Positions 8,801 through 17,216 of a DNA stretch of 64,000 bases are shown here, one piece after another. The notes below the pieces were generated by a model. That model ran no database searches and was not told where the DNA came from. It worked only from the letters and a program-made list of their open reading frames with translations. Both the position numbers and the translations under genes were made by a program. Location of the stretch: assembly GCA_964507445.1 (NCBI GenBank), contig CAZDQF010000005.1, positions 124,001 through 188,000 of the forward strand, read 5' to 3'. The stretch is from GCA-2683135 sp964507445. GTDB lineage: Bacteria; Planctomycetota; GCA-002687715. Within the stretch, counting starts at the first letter, position 1. Each line of letters opens with the position of its first letter.

Positions 8801-11659
8801 ACCGCCACGGACGCGGGTGGACTCGCTGAGACCGCCAAGGTCAGATACGGCGACGACGAGTACACCGTGCGGATCGGCGCCGAGGGCTCTGTCGAGCTCC
8901 CGGAGGACATCCCCGAATCCAGCACGTTCCCGGTGACGGTCGAGGTGGCCGACGTCTTCGGAAACCGCTCCGTCTTCATGTTCAACGTCGCGGTCGTGGG
9001 GACCAGCGTCAACCGCATCGCGGTCAACGGTCGAGGCGCGACGGCGAACACGTTCTACGTACCTGATGGGCAGGAGATCGCGGTCAAGTTGTCCGCCACC
9101 GGGCTCACCGCCACCGACGAGCTGCGTTGCGTTCTCAGCAGCGGCCGGGCTCCCGAAGGGCCCCCGGTGCCGCTGACACGAACCGGACAGGGCAACGAAA
9201 TGGCGGCCACCTTGGCCTTCTCCAGCCGGGAAGACCGCGAGGGCACACTCCAGATCGTGGATGGGGCCGGGAACGAGATCAACCGGTACGAGATCAAGGT
9301 TGACCGTCGAGCGCCGGGCGTCGTCACCAGCGTCTACGGACAACCCACGAGACTGCCAGCGAGCCTGACGGTGTCCCGGTTCCCTCCCATTCAGATCCGC
9401 GTCAGCGATGAAGGCGTCATCAATGACAGGCCGGAGGACCTCGTCGTGAGCCCCCGGGGAGACGCCCGTCCGCTCAAGACCGAGATCCGCGACGTGGAGG
9501 GTGGCGTCGAGCTTCGTATCGCCGCCGACGACGACCAACAGGCCCAGGACGGGACGTGGGAGATCCGCTACCAGACCCGGGACTACGCAGGCAATGAGAC
9601 CGACCTGCTCGAGTTCGCGATCACCGTACGGCGCCCTGAGCTGAGGGTCCTGAAGGCCGGCGCCATCGAGTTCGGCCCGGACGCCGAAGGTCCCACGGAC
9701 ACCCAGGTCCCCATCAAGGACGGGACCATGGATCTGCGGATCGTCGCCCGGCGAGGAGCGGGCACGTATCGCCTGGCGATCAAGCGGCGGGGCGACGAGA
9801 GCGCGGAGGAATCCACCGTCAGCCTCGATGGCACCCAGGCTGAACAGCTTCGGGTCAGGGGGCTTGACGGCGAAGGAGGAGAGTTCGCCCTTCGGTTCTT
9901 CGAGATGCTGCCCGGAGATGTGAAGAGCGACCACTGGTGGTTCGCCGACGTCCGGTGGGAACGTGACGAGCAGCCGCCTCAGTGGCAGGTCATCCGCAAC
10001 GGGCTCCCCATCACCGCCAAGAAGGCGGAGCTGGAGACCAACGGCGTCCTGGTGTCGGACCTGAGCCAGGTGAAGATCCGCGTCACCGACGACCGAGGTC
10101 TCCCCAAGAACCCCATCAAGAGCGTTCGGGACGCGCTCCCGGACAGCCTCGACACGGAGGCCGAAGCGAAGCAGATCACCTGGACCCTGCACAAGGACGC
10201 CAACTGGGAGGAGAAGTCGATCCGGCTCACCCTGCAGGACCTGGCGGGTCGGGAGACGGAGCTGGCGCTGAGACTGATCCGCGATCGGGGCGTCCCCACC
10301 TTTGACAGCGTGACCGCCGAGGGGACATGCCGGCAGGTCGACGCCGGGTGGGTCACCGGATCCGGCGACCTGCAGCTGAAGATGACCAACAAGACGCAGA
10401 GCATCGTCGCCGTCAACCTCAAGGTCACCGGACCCGGCAGGTACTCCGACGACACACGTCAGCCGGTCTCTCCGACGTTCCGCATCCCGGTCTCCCTGCC
10501 CCGGGACGGCGAGTACAAGCTGAGTCTCTACGCCGAGAGCTCCGAGACCGGGGTCGCGAAGGACCCCTTCCAGGAGGTGGCAGTGATCGTCGACACCAAG
10601 GCGCCGACCACCGAGATCACCTACGCGGGCAACCCCTGCGGCGCCCCGATGAAGGTGCAGGCGTTCCGGGAGTTCGGCGTGCGCGCACGGGACGACCGCG
10701 CCATCGAGAGGGTGGAGTGGTCCCTGGCCTCCGCCTCTGGCGCCATCGTGCAACAGCGGCGACTCCTTCAGGCCAGCAGTTCCGGCACCTACCCCATCCC
10801 GGCCCGCGACCTGACACCAGGGGGCTATCGCGTCACCGTCCACGCCATCGATCAGGCGAGCAACGAGATCTCTCGCACCCTCGAGGTAACGATCGAGGAG
10901 AAGGCCCCCGTCGGCCCCACCATCATGACCCCGGAGCAGATCCGGACCGTCAGCGGCATGGATCCGGTCGCGGTGACCGACAAAGACAAGGCCCTGTTCT
11001 ATCTGGCCCGAACAGAGGCCACTGTGGGCCAGTTCAGGCGTTTCTGGAGTCGGGTGAAGCCCGACGCGGAAGCGCGCATGGAACGTCACCGAAGCGGTCT
11101 GCGGGCGCTGCGGGGAGTCAACAGACGCGCGGCGCAGCGGGTGAACGCCCGGCGGGTGGAGGCCGTCCTTGAACGGAACGGCCAGACTGAGCCGGACATG
11201 CCGCTCCAGTTCGTCCCCTACGACGTCGCCCTGTTCTTCGCCGTGGAGTGCGGCGGGAGCCTCCCCACCGCTCAACAGTGGCAGGACGCCGGCGGGCTCT
11301 TGCTGAACCCGAGCGCCGATTGGCTGGTCTACATGGACGGCGGCGACCCCGTCAGCAAGCGGAGCCTGTTCACACGAAACACCTACCGGCAGTGGCGCAA
11401 CTACAGGGATGACGGTGGGGTCCGACCCGCAGAGGAGCCGAGCGCCGACAGCCCCTATGGGCTCCGCGGAATGGCGGGGAACGTCGCCGAGTGGGTCGCC
11501 GAGAACGGCACCCTGGGCGGCAACTACCTCGAACCCGGGCGGGACTCCAAGACCGGCGGGGGGCTGCGAGGGCGCGAGCCCTTCGACCGGTCTACGGACG
11601 TCAACCGCCTCAAGGGCGTCGGCCTGAGGGTGCTCTGGCCGGCGAAGAGGACCCGGTGA
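5882..11659 (+). CDS. giant membrane protein: two Ser/Thr kinase domains, beta-rich region, FGE-like C-terminus
   Basis: A 1925-residue protein. Kinase domain 1 covers residues 14-286: P-loop GAGGMAVVY, Lys43, HRDLAPDN (143-150) and DFG (167-169). Kinase domain 2 covers 330-593: GRGGMGAVY, Lys359, HRDLKPAN (451-458), DFG (470-472). A single membrane helix lies at about 606-627, placing the kinases in the cytoplasm. Residues about 640-1680 are a long series of beta-sandwich-like segments, presumably periplasmic. Residues about 1690-1925 resemble the FGE/sulfatase-modifying fold (GMAGNVAEWV, GGNYLEPG, GLRVLW), but the cysteines of active FGE are absent, so it is probably a binding module. Kinase 1 has Ala147 where Ser/Thr kinases usually have Lys after HRDL. 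The stop overlaps the next ATG by one base, so this heads a coupled operon. Confidence 0.88.
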   Translation: MGDDLKGTVFNDRYRILERIGAGGMAVVYRARDEQTSTFVAVKILSRDFLDKNPNEAERNLRRFKREAEILRLLDGSPHVVRFVEHACSEGGDWFIAMELLEGDQLSHYIRRGRDAMPINTLLHYGTHLVEGLKEIHAKNIVHRDLAPDNVILVKDENGIRIPKFLDFGIGKSLGDELDQVTQMLTIMGKPQYFSPEQARGQELAASSDVYSLGVVLYQMITGFVPLEIRGIPDFKKIQKDAPRPMEDHREGLRVPPELRTVVMRCLAKSAEDRPILDEILGVLEAVKTRAAAGEEFGRVSLGDSTADYTEEVQVRTELELAEGDTINRYVIKELVGRGGMGAVYEAWDPELRRKVALKVATQIEEEEAKRRVLNEARASAALRCENIVTIYDAGTDGGTPYISMEFVEGQTLAEVIESEGPLSGIRFWELASGLCEGLALAHDREEPVIHRDLKPANVLVHRHVAKITDFGIAKVSGSSSAQSGDTGGHEVVAGTAATMSPEQINEQALDHRSDLYSLGCVLYMMATGRGPFQGNQIAIVYQHCNAEPAPPSKNVPTVPSELDRIILKLLEKAPDDRYATAADVLQDLRQLFAPAEVQQRPWHRSPVALAACGALVLAVIALVVSMNNPPAAPPEETFGVEMVEAQDFLSDKTYYVRQRACKLRIAGPAGTGFQARVQPEGSTEETVSDLVIQPEQEAYTLELPSTEVARSCAYDVKLQPQDEESDPISFRVVYDPTPPEIRVITHPSHDEPLKGNVRALWDAAVVFVVTDEDSGFASLEANSEGRITSWRSDTDEPVDSIRITQDSDDPNRISLALEDLTGAKWVKPVEIVRVTPQISSPKNEVRTRNESCQVDLQLSCPPFDLDQHPLEDGAIQAILGDGEHPVVHRDGRYGVTLPLPPLGDGDLTRHTVRFTFRGRPMKDTITVAHDSVPPSIDVTCHRNGKDPVAVASDTDVKHPKRSSEAMDKLFRLTATDAGGLAETAKVRYGDDEYTVRIGAEGSVELPEDIPESSTFPVTVEVADVFGNRSVFMFNVAVVGTSVNRIAVNGRGATANTFYVPDGQEIAVKLSATGLTATDELRCVLSSGRAPEGPPVPLTRTGQGNEMAATLAFSSREDREGTLQIVDGAGNEINRYEIKVDRRAPGVVTSVYGQPTRLPASLTVSRFPPIQIRVSDEGVINDRPEDLVVSPRGDARPLKTEIRDVEGGVELRIAADDDQQAQDGTWEIRYQTRDYAGNETDLLEFAITVRRPELRVLKAGAIEFGPDAEGPTDTQVPIKDGTMDLRIVARRGAGTYRLAIKRRGDESAEESTVSLDGTQAEQLRVRGLDGEGGEFALRFFEMLPGDVKSDHWWFADVRWERDEQPPQWQVIRNGLPITAKKAELETNGVLVSDLSQVKIRVTDDRGLPKNPIKSVRDALPDSLDTEAEAKQITWTLHKDANWEEKSIRLTLQDLAGRETELALRLIRDRGVPTFDSVTAEGTCRQVDAGWVTGSGDLQLKMTNKTQSIVAVNLKVTGPGRYSDDTRQPVSPTFRIPVSLPRDGEYKLSLYAESSETGVAKDPFQEVAVIVDTKAPTTEITYAGNPCGAPMKVQAFREFGVRARDDRAIERVEWSLASASGAIVQQRRLLQASSSGTYPIPARDLTPGGYRVTVHAIDQASNEISRTLEVTIEEKAPVGPTIMTPEQIRTVSGMDPVAVTDKDKALFYLARTEATVGQFRRFWSRVKPDAEARMERHRSGLRALRGVNRRAAQRVNARRVEAVLERNGQTEPDMPLQFVPYDVALFFAVECGGSLPTAQQWQDAGGLLLNPSADWLVYMDGGDPVSKRSLFTRNTYRQWRNYRDDGGVRPAEEPSADSPYGLRGMAGNVAEWVAENGTLGGNYLEPGRDSKTGGGLRGREPFDRSTDVNRLKGVGLRVLWPAKRTR

Positions 11660-14325
11660 TGCTGAACACGCGCAACATCGCCTGTGCGACCCTGGCGCTG
11701 GCCCTCCTGGTCTGGATCATCTTGTCCGCTGCTCGGCTCAAGGAGATCGCCGACACGGACGCTCGGATGGATGAGGTGGAGGAGCTGCTCCAGGCAGAGT
11801 CCCTGGGTGAGGCGTGCGACGGCCTGGAGCACCTGGCTCGAATGACGGGCCTGACCCGGAAGCAGGAACAGCGCTTCACCGAGTTGACGGAGCTGACGGG
11901 GTCCACCGTCACGGGCTTCCTGGATAGGCGACATCCGATCCGCCGCATCGGCGCTCTGGAGTTCAAACCGGACGAGGGCCACGAGGTGGTCGTCGGCATC
12001 AACCCGGTGAGGGTCACGGCTCGGATCGAGCCGCGAGAAATGGGGCGCCTCGTCCGGTCCATCCGTATCGGCGCGGAGCTGGCGGCGGTGGAGGGAGACA
12101 CGGCGTTCGCGCAATTGAGCCTCTCCCCCTCCGGTACCCCCCAGACGATCCCGGTGGTAGCCGTGGTGAGTCTTCCGGGGGGCAAGGTCATGGAACACCC
12201 CGTGGGCGATCCGCTGGTGGTGCGATTCGACCCGACTCCGCCCGCCATCACCGTCGCCGTGGGGGACGACGAACCCGTGACGCCGGACCCGGCCGGCACG
12301 ACGACCTTGGTGGCGACCTACGGCCGGCCCATGGGCATCTCCATCTCGGACCCCCATGGCCTACGAGAGGCCCGGTGGTCCGCGGAGGTCGGGGAGGATG
12401 CGTTCCAGTTCCCGCTGACTCGGCTCGGAGACGACCTGCCAAGGTCTCGCAAGGTGGTCGTCCCGAAGGAGATCACTCACGAACCGGGCTCTCACAGGAT
12501 CGTGGTGGTGGCGGTCAACAGCCTCGGTACCCGGCACCGCGTCCCGTTCCAGGTGGACGTGAAGGGGCAGCGCTGGTTCCCGGTGAAGAACGTGCGCCTC
12601 TCCGACACCCCGCTCGAGGGCAATGAGACCGTCGTCAAGGGGACGCGCCACGAGCTGGTCATCACGCTGCCGGAAGACGTGCTGACCGCGTTCGAAGGCC
12701 TCACCGTGCGCACGGATCAGGGCGAGGCGGTGCCGCTGCAACAACGCGGCCGCAAGTTCAGGGCCGAGATCCAGCTCAACTCTCGCGGCAAGACGGGCGT
12801 CAGCGTCATGCGTGGCGAGACGGTGCTGAGAACGTGGCTGGTGCGATCCGACAACGAGGGCCCCCAGATGGTCCTGCTCCGGACTGGCGGGCAACGATTG
12901 GAGGCAAACGGCGAGCTATGGGCGGTGCCTCCCGGCGCTGCGCTGCGGCTCGAACTCCAGGACCACCACGGGATAGCCGCGAAGACCGTCGAGCTCGAGG
13001 GGCAGGGCATCCACAGGACCGATGTCCCGGAAGCGGGACCCGCGTCGTCATCAACGTGCTCCATCGCCTTGCGAGTCGATGCGGGAGCAAGGGGGACGAT
13101 CTCCGTCCGGGCCACGGATCAGGCGGGCAACGCCACCCACAGAGAATGGAACGTCCGAGCCCTGGTCCCGCTCCAGATCACGGAGTGCTACATCCACGGC
13201 ACCAGGGTCGGGACAACGCCCATCCCGATCCGACGGGACGAAGTCCAGGTCCGCGTCGGCTACGAAGGAGAAGGCCCGATCGCGTTCCTGCTGAAGGACG
13301 GAGCCTCCGGGGAGACCCTGCAGCACCTCCGAGTCGACTCCTCGCTGGGGGGACAGTACGCCATAGCCCAACTCCCACTGTTCCTCCACGGCGCCGTCGA
13401 GGGGGAACGAAGGGTCGAGGTGAGAGACGCCGCCGCAGGCAACGTCGCGTGCTCCGCCACCCTGAGAATCGACCGGGCACCTCCGTTGGTCCGCATCGGC
13501 GACTGGAGCTCGGGCGCGGATGGCCACCGCGCGTCCATCGAGGCCACGCCCGGCTCCCGGATCTCCGTGGTCATCGAGGAGCCTGATGCAGCAGCGACCG
13601 TCACCGTGACTGGAGCCGTCATCCTGTCCCGTTCCGCGCAGGATGACCGGGTGACCCTGGCGGTGGGTGTTCCGGAGACCCTCCCTGCGGAGCTGGTCAT
13701 CCGGGCCCGGGACCCGTTGGGCAACCAACGCGACCTCACCGTCAAGCTCGTGAAGCCGAGCGTGATCGCCCCGGTCATCATCAACCTCATCCGCGACGGC
13801 AAGGTGGTGGTCCAGGAGGGACCGCTCATGGTCAAGCGCGTGTCCGAGCTGGGCGTCCAGGTCAGGAACGGCGCCCTCCTCGGGTGCTCCATGGGAGGGA
13901 CGGACCTCCCCATCCAGGACGACGGCAGCCTGAGAGACCCCGTAAACCCGCCCGCCGACGGGCCATTCCTGGCGGTGGTGAGAGACGACGCCGGTGATGA
14001 GAGGACGGTGCCATTTGACGTGGTCCTCAAACGCTACACGGTCCCGCAGGAGCTGAGGGACCGCGTCAATGAGGCGCGAGGTCACCTGGACGCAGGCCGG
14101 CGCGAAATCGCCCTCAAGGCCCTGGAATCCGTCGCGAAAGAGCTGCGCAGAACGATGGCCGAGTTCCTGGATTCCGGAGAGAGTCGTCACCTCCTCGCAG
14201 AGGTCATACGCTTGAAGGAGAGGACGGATCGCGTCCTCCAGGGCCATCACTTCCGGTCGAGACCCGCTCCTTGGAGTAACTTCTCTGTGGACCCAGCGAC
14301 CAGAGCGTGGATAACAAGTCAGTGA
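11659..14325 (+). CDS. membrane-anchored beta-sandwich-rich protein, partner of the dual kinase
   Basis: The ATG at 11659 overlaps the stop codon of the kinase gene (TGATG), so translation is coupled. The 888-residue product has an N-terminal membrane anchor (about residues 7-25, ATLALALLVWIIL), a short helical segment, then repeated Ig-like or cadherin-like beta units: recurring RATDQAGN, RIDRAPPLVRI and FDPTPPAITV phrases resemble those in the extracytoplasmic region of the upstream kinase. The last ~90 residues are helical and charged (AGRREIALKALESVAKEL). No enzyme motif is visible. It probably shares the periplasmic ligand or assembly with the kinase. No family name can be given with confidence. 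Confidence 0.7.
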   Translation: MLNTRNIACATLALALLVWIILSAARLKEIADTDARMDEVEELLQAESLGEACDGLEHLARMTGLTRKQEQRFTELTELTGSTVTGFLDRRHPIRRIGALEFKPDEGHEVVVGINPVRVTARIEPREMGRLVRSIRIGAELAAVEGDTAFAQLSLSPSGTPQTIPVVAVVSLPGGKVMEHPVGDPLVVRFDPTPPAITVAVGDDEPVTPDPAGTTTLVATYGRPMGISISDPHGLREARWSAEVGEDAFQFPLTRLGDDLPRSRKVVVPKEITHEPGSHRIVVVAVNSLGTRHRVPFQVDVKGQRWFPVKNVRLSDTPLEGNETVVKGTRHELVITLPEDVLTAFEGLTVRTDQGEAVPLQQRGRKFRAEIQLNSRGKTGVSVMRGETVLRTWLVRSDNEGPQMVLLRTGGQRLEANGELWAVPPGAALRLELQDHHGIAAKTVELEGQGIHRTDVPEAGPASSSTCSIALRVDAGARGTISVRATDQAGNATHREWNVRALVPLQITECYIHGTRVGTTPIPIRRDEVQVRVGYEGEGPIAFLLKDGASGETLQHLRVDSSLGGQYAIAQLPLFLHGAVEGERRVEVRDAAAGNVACSATLRIDRAPPLVRIGDWSSGADGHRASIEATPGSRISVVIEEPDAAATVTVTGAVILSRSAQDDRVTLAVGVPETLPAELVIRARDPLGNQRDLTVKLVKPSVIAPVIINLIRDGKVVVQEGPLMVKRVSELGVQVRNGALLGCSMGGTDLPIQDDGSLRDPVNPPADGPFLAVVRDDAGDERTVPFDVVLKRYTVPQELRDRVNEARGHLDAGRREIALKALESVAKELRRTMAEFLDSGESRHLLAEVIRLKERTDRVLQGHHFRSRPAPWSNFSVDPATRAWITSQ

Positions 14326-15656
14326 CGGACTCCGATTCTGAAGGAACCAAACCCGCGGCGGAGCAGGGCAGCATCGCCCTCCAGCACCTCAGCGGCAGAC
14401 GGGCCGGCTCCATCGAGGAGTTCCAGCATCCCCGGGTCTCCATCGGTCGTGGACGGGGAAACGACTGCGCGTTCGACGCCGAGACGGAGCGATCGGTCTC
14501 GCATCGGCATTGCGAGATCCGGATCGAAGACGGCATCCCGGTGCTGCACGACATCGGGAGCCTCAACGGCACCTACGTCAACGGCCGACGGGTGCGACGA
14601 GTCCCGCTCGCAGACGGCGATGAACTCGGTCTCGGACGCGAGGGTCCGCGCATGCGATTCGCCCGTGACCCGGAGCTCCTGGCTCAGGAGAAGGTCCCGA
14701 CGCCGGTGCCGTCGCGACGCAAGTCCGGCCGAGGCTCTCAGTTCGTGGGAGGCACCGCAGAAGAGCGGATGGTCGGCGGTATGACGTCGATGACCGGACG
14801 CAACCCGCGAGGCCGAAGGGTCATCACTGCGGTGGTGTTCGTAGCCCTCGTCTCCGTCATCAGCATCGGAGCCATCGTGCTCAACCGGCTCCTGGAGCGG
14901 ATCGAGGACCTGGAGGGGAAGAAGGAGGGCACCTCCGCTTCCGAGAGCACGACGCAGCATGGAGATGCCACGACACGCCCGCCACAGCCGACACCGGGGG
15001 CCGTGCCGGAGGGTCCGCGAGGACGCGTGGTCAGGCTCCTGGGCGTGGTTCGGGACAAGAACCAGCGCCTCGTCGACCAGCAGAGCCTGGGCTTCGGAGC
15101 CATCATCCGAGCCGACGGGGTCGCCACCACACACGACGTCTTCCTCCGGGTCCGTCGCTGGCTCGGTCGCGGCGCCATCGACAACCGCCACGAGAAGGTG
15201 CTCATGGCGGCCCCTGGGGGCGCCCTCGCCAACGCGATCCCCGTGGAGTCTTATGTCCTGCACGAGAAGGCAGGAAGTCAGGACGATGGCAACGCGGTCC
15301 TCCTCTTCCTGGATCGCCAACAGGGCGCGGCGCGGACCTCAACAGCCGTCCCGAAGCAGGGGGATGTCCGCTTCTTCCCGCCCTGGGAAGCGGCCCAACA
15401 GGTCCAGGTGGTGAGGTTGACCAACGCGGCAAAGGACCGTGTCCGCGAGGCGGACGCGACCCTCATGGGGTTCAGCCTCGATCGCGATCAGGCTCCTCCC
15501 CCCGCCGGGATGCCCCTGTTCGTCGATGGCGAGTTGGTGGGATTGTCCCTCGGCAGAGACCTCTCGGGGTGGGCCATCACCTCACGCCAGCTGAAAGAAC
15601 TGGTCCAACGGGCCCAGGTCGCCACACCAGAGTTGATCCACAGCTCCGGGCGCTAG
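14307..15656 (+). CDS. FHA-domain membrane protein with degenerate trypsin-like domain
   Basis: A 449-residue protein starting at a GTG that overlaps the preceding gene by 19 bases. An FHA domain (about residues 44-118) has the phosphothreonine-binding set: SIGRGRGND, SHRHCEI, SLNGTYVNGR. A membrane helix follows at about 172-193. Residues about 240-435 look like a trypsin/HtrA fold: GFGAIIRADGVATTHDVF places His276 as the catalytic histidine and DDGNAVLLFLD supplies Asp326/327, but the GDSGGPL equivalent reads PAGMPLF (about 399-405), with Ala400 at the expected catalytic serine. It is therefore predicted to be a pseudo-protease. As third gene of the dual-kinase operon it is a natural phospho-reader for that kinase. 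Confidence 0.75.
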   Translation: MDNKSVTDSDSEGTKPAAEQGSIALQHLSGRRAGSIEEFQHPRVSIGRGRGNDCAFDAETERSVSHRHCEIRIEDGIPVLHDIGSLNGTYVNGRRVRRVPLADGDELGLGREGPRMRFARDPELLAQEKVPTPVPSRRKSGRGSQFVGGTAEERMVGGMTSMTGRNPRGRRVITAVVFVALVSVISIGAIVLNRLLERIEDLEGKKEGTSASESTTQHGDATTRPPQPTPGAVPEGPRGRVVRLLGVVRDKNQRLVDQQSLGFGAIIRADGVATTHDVFLRVRRWLGRGAIDNRHEKVLMAAPGGALANAIPVESYVLHEKAGSQDDGNAVLLFLDRQQGAARTSTAVPKQGDVRFFPPWEAAQQVQVVRLTNAAKDRVREADATLMGFSLDRDQAPPPAGMPLFVDGELVGLSLGRDLSGWAITSRQLKELVQRAQVATPELIHSSGR

Positions 15657-15667
15657 GGAGCGGCGCC

Positions 15668-17206
15668 TCAGCCCTGGGGCTGGAACTCGAAACGCATGGA
15701 CGTGCGACCGACCCTGAGGATGTCGTCGTGCCGGATCTCCACCTCAGTACCAGCCTCCACCTTCTTCTCGTTGACGAACGTGCCGTTGGTGGAACCCGTG
15801 TCCTTGACCACGAAGCCTGCGCCGGTGAACGTGATCATGGCGTGGTGCCGTGAGATCTCGGGGTCATGGGGGCGGATGTCGAAACGGAGGTCGCGCCCGA
15901 TCCGGGAGATGGGCCGCAAGCCGTAACGTTTGCCCTCGAACTTCCCCGCGGTGACCTCGAGGAACGCGTTGAGCTCGGAGATGTTGGTCTCTTGGACTTC
16001 GCCGGAGGGAGCACGCCCACCGTGGAAGGGAAGCGGATCGCTGGCGTCATCGTCCGCGAGCTCTCGCTCCCGACGTCCCGGCGCTGGACGTCGCGCGGGA
16101 GCTGGTGCCGCCGGCGCCGAGGCGGAGCGCATACGCTCCATGGCGAAGGCCCCGGCCAGGACGACCGCCACAGCCAGGAGTCCGGCCACCGCCGACATCC
16201 CTGCCCGAAGCTCCAAGAGGAAAGAGCCCAACGCGCCTACGAGGGTCCCTATCACCGCCGCCACGACGAACACCAGGACGGGGCTGACGGAGCGCCGCGG
16301 CGGGCTGGCCGCCACCCCGATGTCGGGCATGGCCATGGCGCTGGTCATGGGGCGGCCGTCCGGGATCTCCACCGGGCGCTCCACCAGCTCCGGGAACGCC
16401 CGCTTGAGGTCCGCCTGGAACTTCTCCACCGTCCGATAACGCTTCTTGGGCTCGCGGGCGATGGCCTTCATCACCACCTTCTCCAGCTCCGATGGGATCG
16501 GTCGGAACTTGCTCGGTGGCGTCGGCTTCCCGAGACAGACACGCTTGGCGAATTGCACCAGCGGTTCATCGTCCGTGCGGAACTCGAACGGCTTCCGGTT
16601 GGTGAGCATCTCGAACAGGAGGACGCCCAACGAGTAGATGTCCGTCTGCGGGGTCACGCTCCCCTGGGAGAGATACTCCGGCGCCATGTAGAGCGTGGTG
16701 CCGAGGACGAACCCCTTCTTGGTCAGGTCCTCGCCGCTCCCGAGGACCTTGGCGATCCCGAAGTCCGTGACCTTCGCCTCCCCTGCCTTGTTGAGGAGGA
16801 CGTTGTTCGGCTTCAGGTCCCGATGCACGTACCCGAACGAATGGGCGTGGGCCATGCCGTCCAGCAAGGGATAGAAGATGGGCAGGGCGTACCGCGGCTC
16901 CAGCGCGCCGTTCACGTGCAGGAGGTGATCGATGGCGCCGGCGTCCATGAACTCCAGCACCATGTAGTGGTAGCCACCGGTGCACAGGTAGTCCAGGAAC
17001 CCGACGATGTTGGGGTGGTCGAGAGCCTTGAGGGCCTCCACTTCGATCTTGAAGCGGCGCTCGAGGTTGTCCTCCTGGGCCGCAGACGGCTTGAGCATCT
17101 TGATGGCCGCCTCGTGCCCATCACGGACCCCCTTGAAGACGAAGGCATGGCCTCCCTCTCCCAGCTCCTCCGTGATCAACCAATCTCCTACCTGGGTGCC
17201 AATCAT
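15668..17206 (-). CDS. membrane Ser/Thr protein kinase with C-terminal FHA domain
   Basis: 512 residues. Hanks-type kinase domain at 8-272 with GEGGHAFVF, Lys36, HRDLKPNN (128-135), DFG (148-150) and APEYLS (175-180), all the residues needed for activity. Two membrane helices follow at about 308-331 and 338-356, a linker rich in Ala/Pro/Arg, and an FHA domain at 428-508 (RIGRDLRFDI, EISRHHA, GSTNGTFVN). With two helices both the kinase and FHA domains face the cytoplasm. It lies 10 bases downstream of the PP2C gene, the standard writer/eraser pairing of bacterial phosphosignalling, and is last in the operon that begins with the FHA/FtsZ-like gene. It converges on the FHA pseudo-protease gene with an 11-base gap. 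Confidence 0.93.
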   Translation of the reverse strand: MIGTQVGDWLITEELGEGGHAFVFKGVRDGHEAAIKMLKPSAAQEDNLERRFKIEVEALKALDHPNIVGFLDYLCTGGYHYMVLEFMDAGAIDHLLHVNGALEPRYALPIFYPLLDGMAHAHSFGYVHRDLKPNNVLLNKAGEAKVTDFGIAKVLGSGEDLTKKGFVLGTTLYMAPEYLSQGSVTPQTDIYSLGVLLFEMLTNRKPFEFRTDDEPLVQFAKRVCLGKPTPPSKFRPIPSELEKVVMKAIAREPKKRYRTVEKFQADLKRAFPELVERPVEIPDGRPMTSAMAMPDIGVAASPPRRSVSPVLVFVVAAVIGTLVGALGSFLLELRAGMSAVAGLLAVAVVLAGAFAMERMRSASAPAAPAPARRPAPGRRERELADDDASDPLPFHGGRAPSGEVQETNISELNAFLEVTAGKFEGKRYGLRPISRIGRDLRFDIRPHDPEISRHHAMITFTGAGFVVKDTGSTNGTFVNEKKVEAGTEVEIRHDDILRVGRTSMRFEFQPQG

Positions 17207-17216
17207 GCTCGGACGC

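Noticed and set aside
8015..11275. A 1086-codon open frame on the minus strand opposite the dual-kinase gene
   Set aside because: Long antisense frames are expected in high-GC coding sequence. The + strand frame has clear kinase and FGE-like domains and the antisense product has no domain pattern.
5882..17206. Kinase, PP2C, FHA and FGE-like domains as a type VI secretion regulatory set (PpkA/PppA/Fha)
   Set aside because: No type VI structural gene (sheath, hcp, vgrG, baseplate) is present in the window, and the kinase and phosphatase belong to different operons here.
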